Source: Bradyrhizobium sp. BRP22 (GTDB lineage Bacteria; Pseudomonadota; Alphaproteobacteria; Rhizobiales; Xanthobacteraceae). From it: a DNA stretch of 64,000 nucleotides. Under the pieces are notes generated by a model. It was not told where the DNA came from and did no database searches. It worked only from the letters and a program-made list of their open reading frames with translations. The stretch spans positions 62,001 through 126,000 of the forward strand of contig NZ_JADYVX010000023.1 of NCBI RefSeq assembly GCF_020194175.1, given 5' to 3'. The position numbers were made by a program, and so were the translations under genes. Below are positions 55,796 to 63,546 of the stretch, piece after piece. Positions within the stretch are counted from its first letter, which is position 1. Every line of letters starts with the position of its first letter.

Positions 55796-56195
55796 TGGAG
55801 GCTCCTATGCATAGTGGGCCGACAAACGGCCCGTTTTGGTTCCCAGGTGAAGTGCCACCCGCCGCATAGGTTTTCGAGATGTAGGCTGCGGCGGCGTTAT
55901 AGGAATCTTATAAAGATGCCCGTTCCCGAGCCTGCGCGCCGCGGCGAAGCCTTGGGCGCAGCCGGGACCCACAACCTCAGATCGTGTTCCGGAAAGGTGG
56001 GGCCGCCGCAGCGTGCTTTCAAACACAGACTGGTGATATGGGTCGTGGCGCTCGCCAGGGCGACGCGTGAGATTTCCCTTCGCGCGTCCTTTCATCTTTA
56101 TGGAATCCCTATATTTCCGCGCCTTGCCCCATCTCGTTTTCAAATGGCGTTTTGACCACCTTTGACCTGCGGCATTTCGTCAAGCCGCATGATCG
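55796..56195. other. Intergenic region upstream of kdp, mostly repeat-like
   Basis: About 400 nt without a convincing gene. A short palindrome AAACGGCCCGTTT (55825-55837) lies about 30-40 nt upstream of the first kdp ORF and could be a regulator site. The part from about 55916 to 56070 has the composition and phrases (GGGACCCACAACC, GGTCGTGGCGCTCGCCAGGG) of a dispersed Bradyrhizobium repeat. Two frames of about 113 codons on opposite strands look like chance. Confidence 0.4.
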
Positions 56196-56672
56196 ATGAG
56201 TCCCGCCATGCCGCTGCTTTCAGAACCCGTTACCGCTGACCTCAGCCTCCGGCTGCGCGACGCCGGTCGCGTGACGGTCGAACTGATGTCCGATCTCATC
56301 CGCGACTGTTGCCGGCGTTTTCCGTCGCAGGGGCAAAGCGGCAAGACCGCGCGCGTCGAGGCATTGACGAAACTCGGCGCATGGACCGACGCGGCGCTGG
56401 CGCTGCTCGACCTGGAACTGCCGCAATGGCAGGTCCGTCGCCTCGCCTATGACGACGGCGAATGGTACTGCTCGCTGTCGCGCGAGCGCGAATTGCCTGA
56501 TTGGCTCGATCAATCGATCGAGACCCATCACGCCGACCTGGCGCTTGCCATCCTGAGCGCATTCGTCGAGGCCCAGCGGATCTCCGCACCGTCGAGCCGG
56601 CCCAGCGTGCCAAGCGTCGAGCGTCATGCCGACAGCTTCTATCAGCCGATGCTGAGCGACAATTTCGCCTGA
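56196..56672 (+). CDS. Hypothetical protein
   Basis: A 158-residue cytosolic protein of no family that I recognise. It has an amphipathic, leucine-rich N-terminal half (LMSDLIRDCC, ARVEALTKLGAWTDAALALL) followed by LPQWQVRRLAYDDGEWYCSLSRERELPDWLDQ, a globular stretch that reads as a genuine conserved protein; codon use is like its neighbours. The start may be ATG 56196 or ATG 56208. It is the first of a run of short same-strand genes up to 58.4 kb. Confidence 0.55.
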   Translation: MSPAMPLLSEPVTADLSLRLRDAGRVTVELMSDLIRDCCRRFPSQGQSGKTARVEALTKLGAWTDAALALLDLELPQWQVRRLAYDDGEWYCSLSRERELPDWLDQSIETHHADLALAILSAFVEAQRISAPSSRPSVPSVERHADSFYQPMLSDNFA

Positions 56673-56684
56673 GCGAGCAACGCC

Positions 56685-56957
56685 GTGCAGCCGCTGCCCA
56701 ACCTGCCGCAAAAGCTGAACTCGGCCCAGGTCCTGGTTCGATTTTGCTTTCGCCTGCTCGTCCTGGCCGGCTTCGCACTCTTTGGCAGCATCGGCTTTGG
56801 CCGCAGCTTGATAGCCCTGCTGTGGATGTCCATCGTGCTTTGTGCCGTCATCGCCTTAATGCGGCGAGAGCAATTCATGGACGCCGACCTCAACCATTGG
56901 GACGAGATGGCCGCCTATGCCGCGCTTTGCGCACTCGCCTCCGCCACCGGCAGGTAG
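56685..56957 (+). CDS. Small predicted membrane protein
   Basis: A 90-residue frame starting at GTG 56685, 12 nt after the previous gene. Two hydrophobic stretches at about residues 22-38 and 43-59 look like membrane helices (LLVLAGFALFGSIGFG, LIALLWMSIVLCAVIALM). The tail DADLNHWDEMAAYAALCALA is soluble. No family was recognised. Its spacing suggests one transcript with the gene before it. Confidence 0.45.
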   Translation: MQPLPNLPQKLNSAQVLVRFCFRLLVLAGFALFGSIGFGRSLIALLWMSIVLCAVIALMRREQFMDADLNHWDEMAAYAALCALASATGR

Positions 56958-57079
56958 CCCTGCGACAATCCTGGGACCTTATACGTCCCTTATGAGATCG
57001 GCCGCCCGCCCTCCTCGATTTCATATCCATCCGCAAAGATATTGAACGCGTTACCAAGTCTCGTGAGGGAATCACAAAA

Positions 57080-57364
57080 ATGAAACTCGTGAACATCAAG
57101 CTCGACGAACCTCCATCGTGCAGCTCCGCGTCGACCATCGTCTTTATCGGAAGAAACAGGCGCGGCCAGTGGGTCGCCCAGGAACAGAACGGTCTCTACG
57201 GCGGGCTGTTCATCAATCGCGCCCAGGCGGTCAAGTACGCACTGTTCGAGAATGGGCACCACCCGGAAACCATCGTCGAGTTGTCGCGCGAGTTCGAACT
57301 CGACATGAACAGCAGTTCCGCCGCCCTCTCCTCACCAGCAACAGCCACGCGACGCGTCGCCTGA
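57080..57364 (+). CDS. Hypothetical protein
   Basis: A 94-residue cytosolic protein, starting at ATG 57080 after GAGGGA. The middle, VFIGRNRRGQWVAQEQNGLYGGLF near residues 21-44, reads like a beta-rich nucleic-acid- or ligand-binding module, followed by a helical INRAQAVKYALFENG. I do not recognise the family; such small genes are common in Bradyrhizobium. It is 33 nt before the next gene. Confidence 0.5.
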   Translation: MKLVNIKLDEPPSCSSASTIVFIGRNRRGQWVAQEQNGLYGGLFINRAQAVKYALFENGHHPETIVELSREFELDMNSSSAALSSPATATRRVA

Positions 57365-57397
57365 TTCGGCCCGCGCCCCACATACAGGAGGATCCAG

Positions 57398-57841
57398 ATG
57401 GTGCAGCCTTGTTCCCTTGCTGGCCGCGATCAGGTCGTCGATACGATGATCGCGCTGACGCACCTGTCCAACCTGCACCGCACGATCATCGCCGGAAGCG
57501 GGTCCATGGAGCTCTATCTTTCGCTGCGCCGTCGCGGCTTCGTTCAGGTCGCGACGTCTGCAACATGCCGCGTGCCCAGGAGACAGCACGGTATCGGCCT
57601 GCTGACGGGCGACAAATCCCTGCCGGCGATCGAGGCGGCGCTGCTGGAGATCTCGCAGTTCCTCAGCGCCAACGCCACCATTGCGATCCTGATCGACTCC
57701 CGCGAGGGCGAATTCTGCCTCAGCATCCGAAGAAAGCTCGAGCAGATGGGCTTTCGGATCGAGGCAGGCGTGAGGTGCCAACGCGGCCTCGTGCTTGCCG
57801 CCCACCGCCAGGGTTTCGCGCGAATGGAAAGAGCGGCGTAA
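57398..57841 (+). CDS. Hypothetical protein
   Basis: A 147-residue protein. AGGAGG lies six bases before ATG 57398, the strongest ribosome site in this block. The chain has alternating helices and strands (MIALTHLSNLHRTIIAGSGS, then ISQFLSANATIAILIDSREG) resembling a small Rossmann-like or receiver-like fold, but no catalytic motif could be assigned. It reads as an intact gene and probably forms a pair with the 94-residue gene before it. Confidence 0.5.
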   Translation: MVQPCSLAGRDQVVDTMIALTHLSNLHRTIIAGSGSMELYLSLRRRGFVQVATSATCRVPRRQHGIGLLTGDKSLPAIEAALLEISQFLSANATIAILIDSREGEFCLSIRRKLEQMGFRIEAGVRCQRGLVLAAHRQGFARMERAA

Positions 57842-57956
57842 GTCGCGAGGCGTTTGCGCGGCCGCTCATTGACCAATGAAGACGGAAGCGAGATGACGAT
57901 CAGGAAACGTCATCTCACTTGAGCGCGCCGGCGACCTCGCTGGGAGGGCGTTACGA

Positions 57957-58379
57957 ATGGAAGCGCAGGATCCGGTCGAGTGGCGCAGCAGGGTGCTGCG
58001 CGCCTGGCAACTGGCGCTCCTGCGCTTTGCCGTGACGCTCGACAATACCGATCGGTTGAACGTGATGGCGACTGCCGCCGAGATCGATCGCGGAAGCCAC
58101 CGCGGTGAGGAGCAGGCGAATTTCCACTTCTTCCGCAAGGTCAGCGCCGATCTCTGCACCTCCATTCTGCGGCAGAACGACGCCGCCGATGCCAATCTGC
58201 GTCAGTACATCGAGCGGATCGAAGATATTCGCCTGAAGCGGGCATTCGCAAGCGCGGTCGAAATCGATATCGACGCTGCACCGCCGCGCATAAGAAAACC
58301 GAGGACCAACGATTGGCTCTGGCGCGGACTCGCACCGCGCGGCAATACTTCGCTTCCTGCACGCCGACGCACCGGCTAG
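57957..58379 (+). CDS. Hypothetical protein
   Basis: A 140-residue cytosolic protein, mostly helical. The stretch VLRAWQLALLRFAVTLDN near residue 13 and NFHFFRKVSADLCTSILRQND near residue 54 are amphipathic; the tail (about 105-140) is basic and rich in arginine and proline. GGAGG lies nine bases before ATG 57957. No family was recognised. It is followed by a dispersed repeat. Confidence 0.45.
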   Translation: MEAQDPVEWRSRVLRAWQLALLRFAVTLDNTDRLNVMATAAEIDRGSHRGEEQANFHFFRKVSADLCTSILRQNDAADANLRQYIERIEDIRLKRAFASAVEIDIDAAPPRIRKPRTNDWLWRGLAPRGNTSLPARRRTG

Positions 58380-58404
58380 ATGAGATCGACCTGTCCGCGA
58401 GTTC

Positions 58405-58531
58405 ACCTCTCCCGCTTGCGGGAGAGGTCGGCGCGCAGCGCCAGGTGAGGGCTCTCTCCACTCGGGGAATCCCAACGCGGAGACACCCTCACCCCGACCC
58501 TCTCTCGCAAGCGGGAGAGGGAGAGCAGCAT
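58405..58531. repeat. Dispersed inverted repeat before dapA-like gene
   Basis: CTCTCCCGCTTGCGGGAGAG on the left and TCTCGCAAGCGGGAGAGGGA on the right enclose a GGCGCGCAGCGCCAGGTGAGGG middle. It is the same mosaic as at 42487, here separating the hypothetical block from the dapA-like gene. Confidence 0.7.
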
Positions 58532-58660
58532 CCACCGGCGCTTATCGAGGCGTCTCGCATTCCTATGGATCTCACGTGCATCATGGCCGCGATCCCTTTC
58601 AATGCGTTCAGAGAAGCAGTGCGAAAGCCTTGAACGCATCATTTTCCACACGGAGCACCA

Positions 58661-59599
58661 ATGAAATCAGACTGGCTCACGGGTTACATCGCCGACCTTC
58701 CGACACCGTTTGACGAGGACGGCGAAATCGATCTCGACGCATTTGCGCGGCTATGCGAGCGTCAGATCGCGTCCGGCGCTGCGGCGATCGTGGTCGGCGA
58801 GACCACGGGCGAGGCGCCGACACTGACGACGGGAGAGAAGGCCGGCCTCATTCGCCATGCCGTCGAGATCGCGCATGGCCGCGTCCGCGTCATCGCCGGC
58901 GCCGGATCCAACTCTACGGATCGAGCAATCGAACTGACGCGGCAGGCGGAGGCCGCCGGTGCCGAGGCCGTGCTCTCGGTCGTCCCCTATTACAACAAGC
59001 CGATGCAATCAGGAATCCAGGCGCATTTCCGCGCGGTTGCCGAGGCGACTGCGCTGCCGGTCATCCTGCACGACGTTCCCTCGCGCACCCTTCGCGAAAT
59101 CTCCGATGCAACGCTGGCGTGCCTCACTGAATCCGAACAGTTCATCGCCTTGCGCGACAGCAGCGGCGATGTCGGACGCCTCGTCCGCATACGGACGTCG
59201 TTACCGCCACATTTCCGCTTGCTGTCAGGCGATGATCTGACCGCCCTGCCCTTCATGGCTGCCGGCGGTCACGGTTGCATCTCCACGGTGGCGAACCTCG
59301 TGCCGGAACTGTGCCAGGCGGTTTATGCAAGCCTCAAAGAAGGACGTCTGCAATCGGCCAGGTATCTGTTCAGCCGCCTCGTCCCGATTGCCGGGCTGCT
59401 CGCCGCCGAACACCCGGCGGCGCTGAAATATTCGCTCGCGCTGCTTGGGCTGATGCGGCCCGATACACGCCTGCCGATCGTTCCGTTGAACGACGCGTCC
59501 AAGGCCGAGCTCACAAAGGCGATTGCCGAACTCGGCGAAGAATTCCCCGAGCGGGATGCCTCTTCCTTGAATCATCATCCCGCTCCTGTTCCTGCTTGA
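58661..59599 (+). CDS. DapA-family protein lacking catalytic Lys and Tyr
   Basis: A 312-residue member of the 4-hydroxy-tetrahydrodipicolinate synthase family. The fold signatures are intact: GETTGEAPTL at residues 46-55 (with T48, T49), SVVPYYNKP near residue 110 and DVPSRT near residue 141. But the two key residues of E. coli DapA, Tyr133 and the Schiff-base Lys161, align with His137 in ILHDVPSRT and Arg165 in FIALRDSSGD. An arginine cannot form the imine with pyruvate, so normal aldolase/synthase chemistry looks impossible. It may be a pseudoenzyme, a regulator or a hydratase-type variant. Its stop TGA overlaps a partial palindrome. Confidence 0.85.
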   Translation: MKSDWLTGYIADLPTPFDEDGEIDLDAFARLCERQIASGAAAIVVGETTGEAPTLTTGEKAGLIRHAVEIAHGRVRVIAGAGSNSTDRAIELTRQAEAAGAEAVLSVVPYYNKPMQSGIQAHFRAVAEATALPVILHDVPSRTLREISDATLACLTESEQFIALRDSSGDVGRLVRIRTSLPPHFRLLSGDDLTALPFMAAGGHGCISTVANLVPELCQAVYASLKEGRLQSARYLFSRLVPIAGLLAAEHPAALKYSLALLGLMRPDTRLPIVPLNDASKAELTKAIAELGEEFPERDASSLNHHPAPVPA

Positions 59600-59614
59600 G
59601 CATGATCTTTTTGG
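59598..59614. repeat. Partial dispersed palindrome, copy D
   Basis: GAGCATGATCTTTTTGG begins inside the TGA stop of the dapA-like gene. It is a truncated copy of the 49-nt element seen at 18474, 19535 and 26221, lying between convergent genes. Confidence 0.55.
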
Positions 59615-59659
59615 AGTGCGGGTCCAGTCGATTCGATCAGAAAGGCGCGCGCAAGCCAG

Positions 59660-60712
59660 TCATAACCAGCCCGAGCGACGAAAGCGCACATAGAGAAGCG
59701 CGCAGGCGCCGAAGATCGCGGCGAGAACGAAGTAGTAGCCGTAAGACCATTTGAGCTCCGGCATGTTCTCGAAGTTCATGCCGTAGATTCCGGCAACGGC
59801 CGTAGGCACCGCCAATATCGCGGCCCAGGCCGCCAGGCGGCGGGCGATCTCCGTCTGCTGTGACTGGCCCGCCATCATGCTTGCTTCAAAAGCGAACGCG
59901 AGAATTTCGCGTAGCGAATCGATGTCTTCCTGCGCTCTCTTGGCGTGATCCAGGACATCGCGAAACAGCGGCTTCATCGCCTCGTCGAGGGCGATGACGT
60001 CCATATGTTCCAGCCTGCGGCAGACATCGACGACCGGCCCTACCGCGCGTCGCAGTTGCAACAGATCGCGCCGTAGCTTGTACAGCCGGTCGAACTGGAA
60101 CTTGAGGTGTGATCTCCGAAGCACCGCTTCTTCCAGGGCTTCGACTTCAGCCTGGATCGCTTCGATCACGGGCGAGTAGTTGTCGACGATAAAGTCGAGG
60201 ATCGCATAGAGGATGTAATCTTCGCCCTGCGCCAGCGAGGTGGTGCAGGTCTCGCAGCGCTCGCGCACCGCGGCATAAGAGGTCGATGCGCCGTGACGGA
60301 CCGAGACCACGTAGCCCTGTCCGACGAATATGTGAGTCTCGCCGAAGGCGATATGACTGTCGATCATTTGCGCCGTTCTCGCGACAACGAACAGCGCGTC
60401 GCCATATTGCTCGACCTTGGGGTGCTGGTGAGCCTTCGATGCGTCTTCGATCGCCAGCGGATGCAGGTCGAACTGGCCTTGAATTCTCTCGAGCAGTTCG
60501 GCACTCGGCTCCAGCAAGCCGATCCAGACGACATGGCCGGGCCTCCTCGACCACTCGCCGGCCTCGTCAATGGAAATGTCCGTGACGCGCCGTCCGTTCG
60601 CATAGACGCTGGAGGCAACGACACCGGGTTGATCGATCCGTGGACGCGCTTGATGACCGGACGCCCACCGGCGTGGACTCTCGAATTCCGGATTCTTCTC
60701 GTTTGCCAGCAT
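59660..60712 (-). CDS. corA: CorA family magnesium/cobalt transporter
   Basis: A 350-residue CorA channel. The signature YGMNFENMPEL has the GMN triad at residues 311-313, after the first of two C-terminal membrane helices (about 290-310 and 325-342). The large N-terminal domain is cytosolic and forms the funnel of the pentamer. It moves Mg2+ and related divalent ions. A consensus general-stress promoter lies about 30 nt upstream of the ATG, so it is probably induced under stress and not only by metal status. It lies downstream of fdsA but with this promoter in between. Confidence 0.92.
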   Translation of the reverse strand: MLANEKNPEFESPRRWASGHQARPRIDQPGVVASSVYANGRRVTDISIDEAGEWSRRPGHVVWIGLLEPSAELLERIQGQFDLHPLAIEDASKAHQHPKVEQYGDALFVVARTAQMIDSHIAFGETHIFVGQGYVVSVRHGASTSYAAVRERCETCTTSLAQGEDYILYAILDFIVDNYSPVIEAIQAEVEALEEAVLRRSHLKFQFDRLYKLRRDLLQLRRAVGPVVDVCRRLEHMDVIALDEAMKPLFRDVLDHAKRAQEDIDSLREILAFAFEASMMAGQSQQTEIARRLAAWAAILAVPTAVAGIYGMNFENMPELKWSYGYYFVLAAIFGACALLYVRFRRSGWL

Positions 60713-60741
60713 AGGATGCCCACCTGCGCGCCCGACCGATC

Positions 60742-60766
60742 AACGGCCGGCAGTCCGGTAGGTTCC
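60742..60766 (-). promoter_or_regulatory. EcfG-type stress promoter of corA
   Basis: GGAAC (60766-60762, minus strand) is followed after exactly 16 bases by CGTT (60745-60742), an exact consensus match. The predicted transcription start near 60735 leaves a leader of about 23 nt before the corA start codon. It sits in the 68-nt gap after fdsA. Confidence 0.8.
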
Positions 60767-60780
60767 CGCGCGGCCCTCGC

Positions 60781-63546
60781 CTACTCCGCGGCCGAGCGGA
60801 ATTCGGCCTTTTCCGCGCGCACGGCGCAGAATTTGAACTCCGGAATCTTGCCGAACGGATCGAGCGCCGGATTGGTCAGGAGATTGGCCGCCGCCTCCGC
60901 ATAGCAGAACGGCATGAACACCATATTCTCCGGCACGTCGCGGTCGGAGCGCACCTTGACCTCGACCGCGCCGCGGCGGGTCTGAAGCCGGATGAAATCG
61001 CCGGGCCAGAGCTGCATCCGCCGCATGTCCTTGGGCGACATGAAGGCGACCGCCTCCGGCTCGATCTGGTCGAGCACCGCGGCGCGGCGGGTCATCGAGC
61101 CCGTGTGCCAGTGCTCCAGCACGCGGCCGGTCGAGAGCACCATCGGATATTCGTCGTCCGGTATCTCATCCGGCGGGATGACATGCGCCGGCACGATCTT
61201 GCCGCGGCCGCTCTCCGTCGGGAAGCCGGTGGTGAAGATGATCTCGTTGCCGGGCTTGTGCGGATCGTCGACCGGATAGGTCACGGCGCCCTCGCGCACC
61301 AGCCGTTCCCAGGTGATGTTTTTCAAGGACGGCATCAGCTCGGCCATCTCAGCGAAGACATCGGCCGGGCCGCCATAATTCCACGGCAGGCCCATGCGCT
61401 TTCCGATCTCCTGGATGATCCAGAGATCCTGCCGCGCATCGCCCGGCGGCTTGATCACCTCGCGCGCGAGCTGCACGCGGCGGTCGGTGTTGGTGAAGGT
61501 GCCGGACTTCTCCGCAAAGGCCGAAGCCGGCAGGATCACGTCGGCATGGAACGCGGTCTCGGTAACGAAGAGATCCTGCACCACCAGATGATCGAGCATG
61601 GCAAGGGCCTCGCGCGCGTGCTGCAGATCGGGATCGGACATCGCGGGATTTTCGCCCTCGATATACATGCCGCGGATTTCGCCGGCATGGATCGCGTTCA
61701 TGATCTCGACCACCGTCAGACCGCGGACCGGATCGAGGCTCTTCTGCCACAGCTCCTCGAACTTGCCGCGCAGGTCGACGCGGCCGACCGGCTGGTAATC
61801 CGGCAGGAACATCGGGATCAGGCCGGCGTCGGAGGCGCCTTGCACATTGTTCTGGCCGCGCAGCGGATGCAGGCCGGTGCCGGGACGGCCGACCTGGCCG
61901 GTGATCAGCGCCAGCGCGATCAGGCAGCGTGCATTGTCGGTGCCATGGACATGCTGGCTGATGCCCATGCCCCAGAAGATGATCGAGGATTTCGCACGCG
62001 CATAGAGCCGCGCCACCTCGCGCAACGTGTCGGCCGGAATGCCGCAGATCGACTCCATCTTCTCCGGCGTGAAATCGACAATCTTGGCCTTCAGCTCATC
62101 GAAGCCTTCGGTGTAGCCCGCGATATACTGATCGTCCGTCAGCCCTTCGGTGATGATCGTGTTGATCATCGCGTTCAGCATCGCGACATCGCTGCCCGGC
62201 TTGAAGGCGAGATGCTTATAGGCGTGGCGCGACAGCGATTGCAGTCGCGGGTCCATCACGATCAGCTTGGCGCCGCGCTTGGCCGCATTCTTGATGTAGG
62301 TCGCCGCCACCGGATGGTTCACGGTCGGATTGGCGCCGATCACGATGATCACCTCGGCATCCATCGCCGCGGAGAACGGCGCCGACACCGCGCCGGAATT
62401 CAGCCCTTCCGTCAGCGCCGCCACTGAAGACGCGTGGCACAGCCGCGTGCAGTGGTCGACATTGTTGGAGCCGAAGCCGGTGCGCACCAATTTCTGGAAC
62501 AGATAGGCTTCCTCGTTGGAGCCCTTTGCCGAGCCGAAGCCGGCGAGCGCTTTCACGCCCTTCTCGTCGCGGATCTTGACGAGGCCGCGCGCTGCAATGT
62601 CGAGCGCCTCTTCCCAGCTTGCCTCGCGGAAATGCGTGAACGGATTGGCCGGATCGACCTGGTCGTTGGCGTCCTTCTTCGCGTTCGGCAATCGCACCAG
62701 CGGCTTGGTGAGCCGGTGCGGATGATGGATATAGTCGAAGCCGAAGCGGCCCTTGACGCAGAGCCGGTTGTGGTTGGCCGGGCCGTCGCGACCTTCCGCA
62801 TAGATCACCTTCTCGTCCTTGACCTGATAGGTCACCTGGCAGCCGACGCCGCAGAACGGGCAGAGCGAATCCACCTTGCGATCGGGATAAGTGACGCGGG
62901 TCTGCGTCTCGTCCAGCATCACCGCGGGCATCAGCGCGCCGGTCGGGCAGGCCTGCACGCATTCGCCGCAGGCGACGCAGGTGGACTCGCCCATGGGATC
63001 GTCGAAGTCGAACACGATCTTGGCGTCGGCATTGCGATAGGCCATGCCGATGACGTCGTTGACCTGCACTTCGCGGCAGGCTCGCACGCACAGGCCGCAC
63101 TGGATGCAGGCGTCGAGATTGACGCGCATCGCCGGATGGCTGGCGTCGGCGTCCCAGCGCTCCGCCGCCGGGAAACGGCTCTCGGTGACGCCGGTCTTCT
63201 CGGCCCAATGCCAGAATTTCGAATCGGGATCGTGCGAGGTTTCGCGCGCCGGCTGGTCGGCGACCAGAAGCTCCATCACCATCTTCTGCGCGGCAACGGC
63301 GCGGCTGCTGGCAGTCTTCACCTTCATGCCGACGGAAGGTGTGCGCTTGCAGGAGGCGGCGAGCACGCGCTCGCCTTCGATCTCGACCATGCAGGCGCGG
63401 CAATTGCCGTCGGGGCGATAGTCCGGCGCCGGCGAGTAACAGAGATGCGGAATCTCCTGGCCCTGGCGCTTCGCCACCTGCCAGATGGTCTCGCCCGCCT
63501 TGGCCTCGACCTGCTTGCCGTCGAGTTCGAACTGGATCGTTGTCAT
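60781..63546 (-). CDS. fdsA: NAD-linked formate dehydrogenase, catalytic (alpha) subunit
   Basis: A 921-residue molybdenum or tungsten formate dehydrogenase. The N-terminal 2Fe-2S domain has CYSPAPDYRPDGNCRACMVE near residue 36, followed by a His-containing cluster region and two 4Fe-4S clusters (CIQCGLCVRACRE near 147, CVACGECVQACPTG near 191). A further 4Fe-4S cluster starts CPFCGVGC near residue 229, before the catalytic domain. The metal ligand is a cysteine (in DHCTRLCHASSV near residue 365), not selenocysteine. It oxidises formate to CO2 and passes electrons to the beta subunit and NAD. It overlaps fdsB by four bases. The usual fdhD/fdsD genes do not follow it here. Confidence 0.93.
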   Translation of the reverse strand: MTTIQFELDGKQVEAKAGETIWQVAKRQGQEIPHLCYSPAPDYRPDGNCRACMVEIEGERVLAASCKRTPSVGMKVKTASSRAVAAQKMVMELLVADQPARETSHDPDSKFWHWAEKTGVTESRFPAAERWDADASHPAMRVNLDACIQCGLCVRACREVQVNDVIGMAYRNADAKIVFDFDDPMGESTCVACGECVQACPTGALMPAVMLDETQTRVTYPDRKVDSLCPFCGVGCQVTYQVKDEKVIYAEGRDGPANHNRLCVKGRFGFDYIHHPHRLTKPLVRLPNAKKDANDQVDPANPFTHFREASWEEALDIAARGLVKIRDEKGVKALAGFGSAKGSNEEAYLFQKLVRTGFGSNNVDHCTRLCHASSVAALTEGLNSGAVSAPFSAAMDAEVIIVIGANPTVNHPVAATYIKNAAKRGAKLIVMDPRLQSLSRHAYKHLAFKPGSDVAMLNAMINTIITEGLTDDQYIAGYTEGFDELKAKIVDFTPEKMESICGIPADTLREVARLYARAKSSIIFWGMGISQHVHGTDNARCLIALALITGQVGRPGTGLHPLRGQNNVQGASDAGLIPMFLPDYQPVGRVDLRGKFEELWQKSLDPVRGLTVVEIMNAIHAGEIRGMYIEGENPAMSDPDLQHAREALAMLDHLVVQDLFVTETAFHADVILPASAFAEKSGTFTNTDRRVQLAREVIKPPGDARQDLWIIQEIGKRMGLPWNYGGPADVFAEMAELMPSLKNITWERLVREGAVTYPVDDPHKPGNEIIFTTGFPTESGRGKIVPAHVIPPDEIPDDEYPMVLSTGRVLEHWHTGSMTRRAAVLDQIEPEAVAFMSPKDMRRMQLWPGDFIRLQTRRGAVEVKVRSDRDVPENMVFMPFCYAEAAANLLTNPALDPFGKIPEFKFCAVRAEKAEFRSAAE

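Noticed and set aside
55839..55843. GGAAC (minus strand) upstream of the kdp operon as an EcfG promoter
   Set aside because: The nearest CGTT is only 10 bases away and nothing fits at 16-19 bases.
55805..56155. Two overlapping frames of about 113 codons on opposite strands upstream of kdp
   Set aside because: No motif, no ribosome site, and the region reads as a dispersed repeat; chance frames are more likely.
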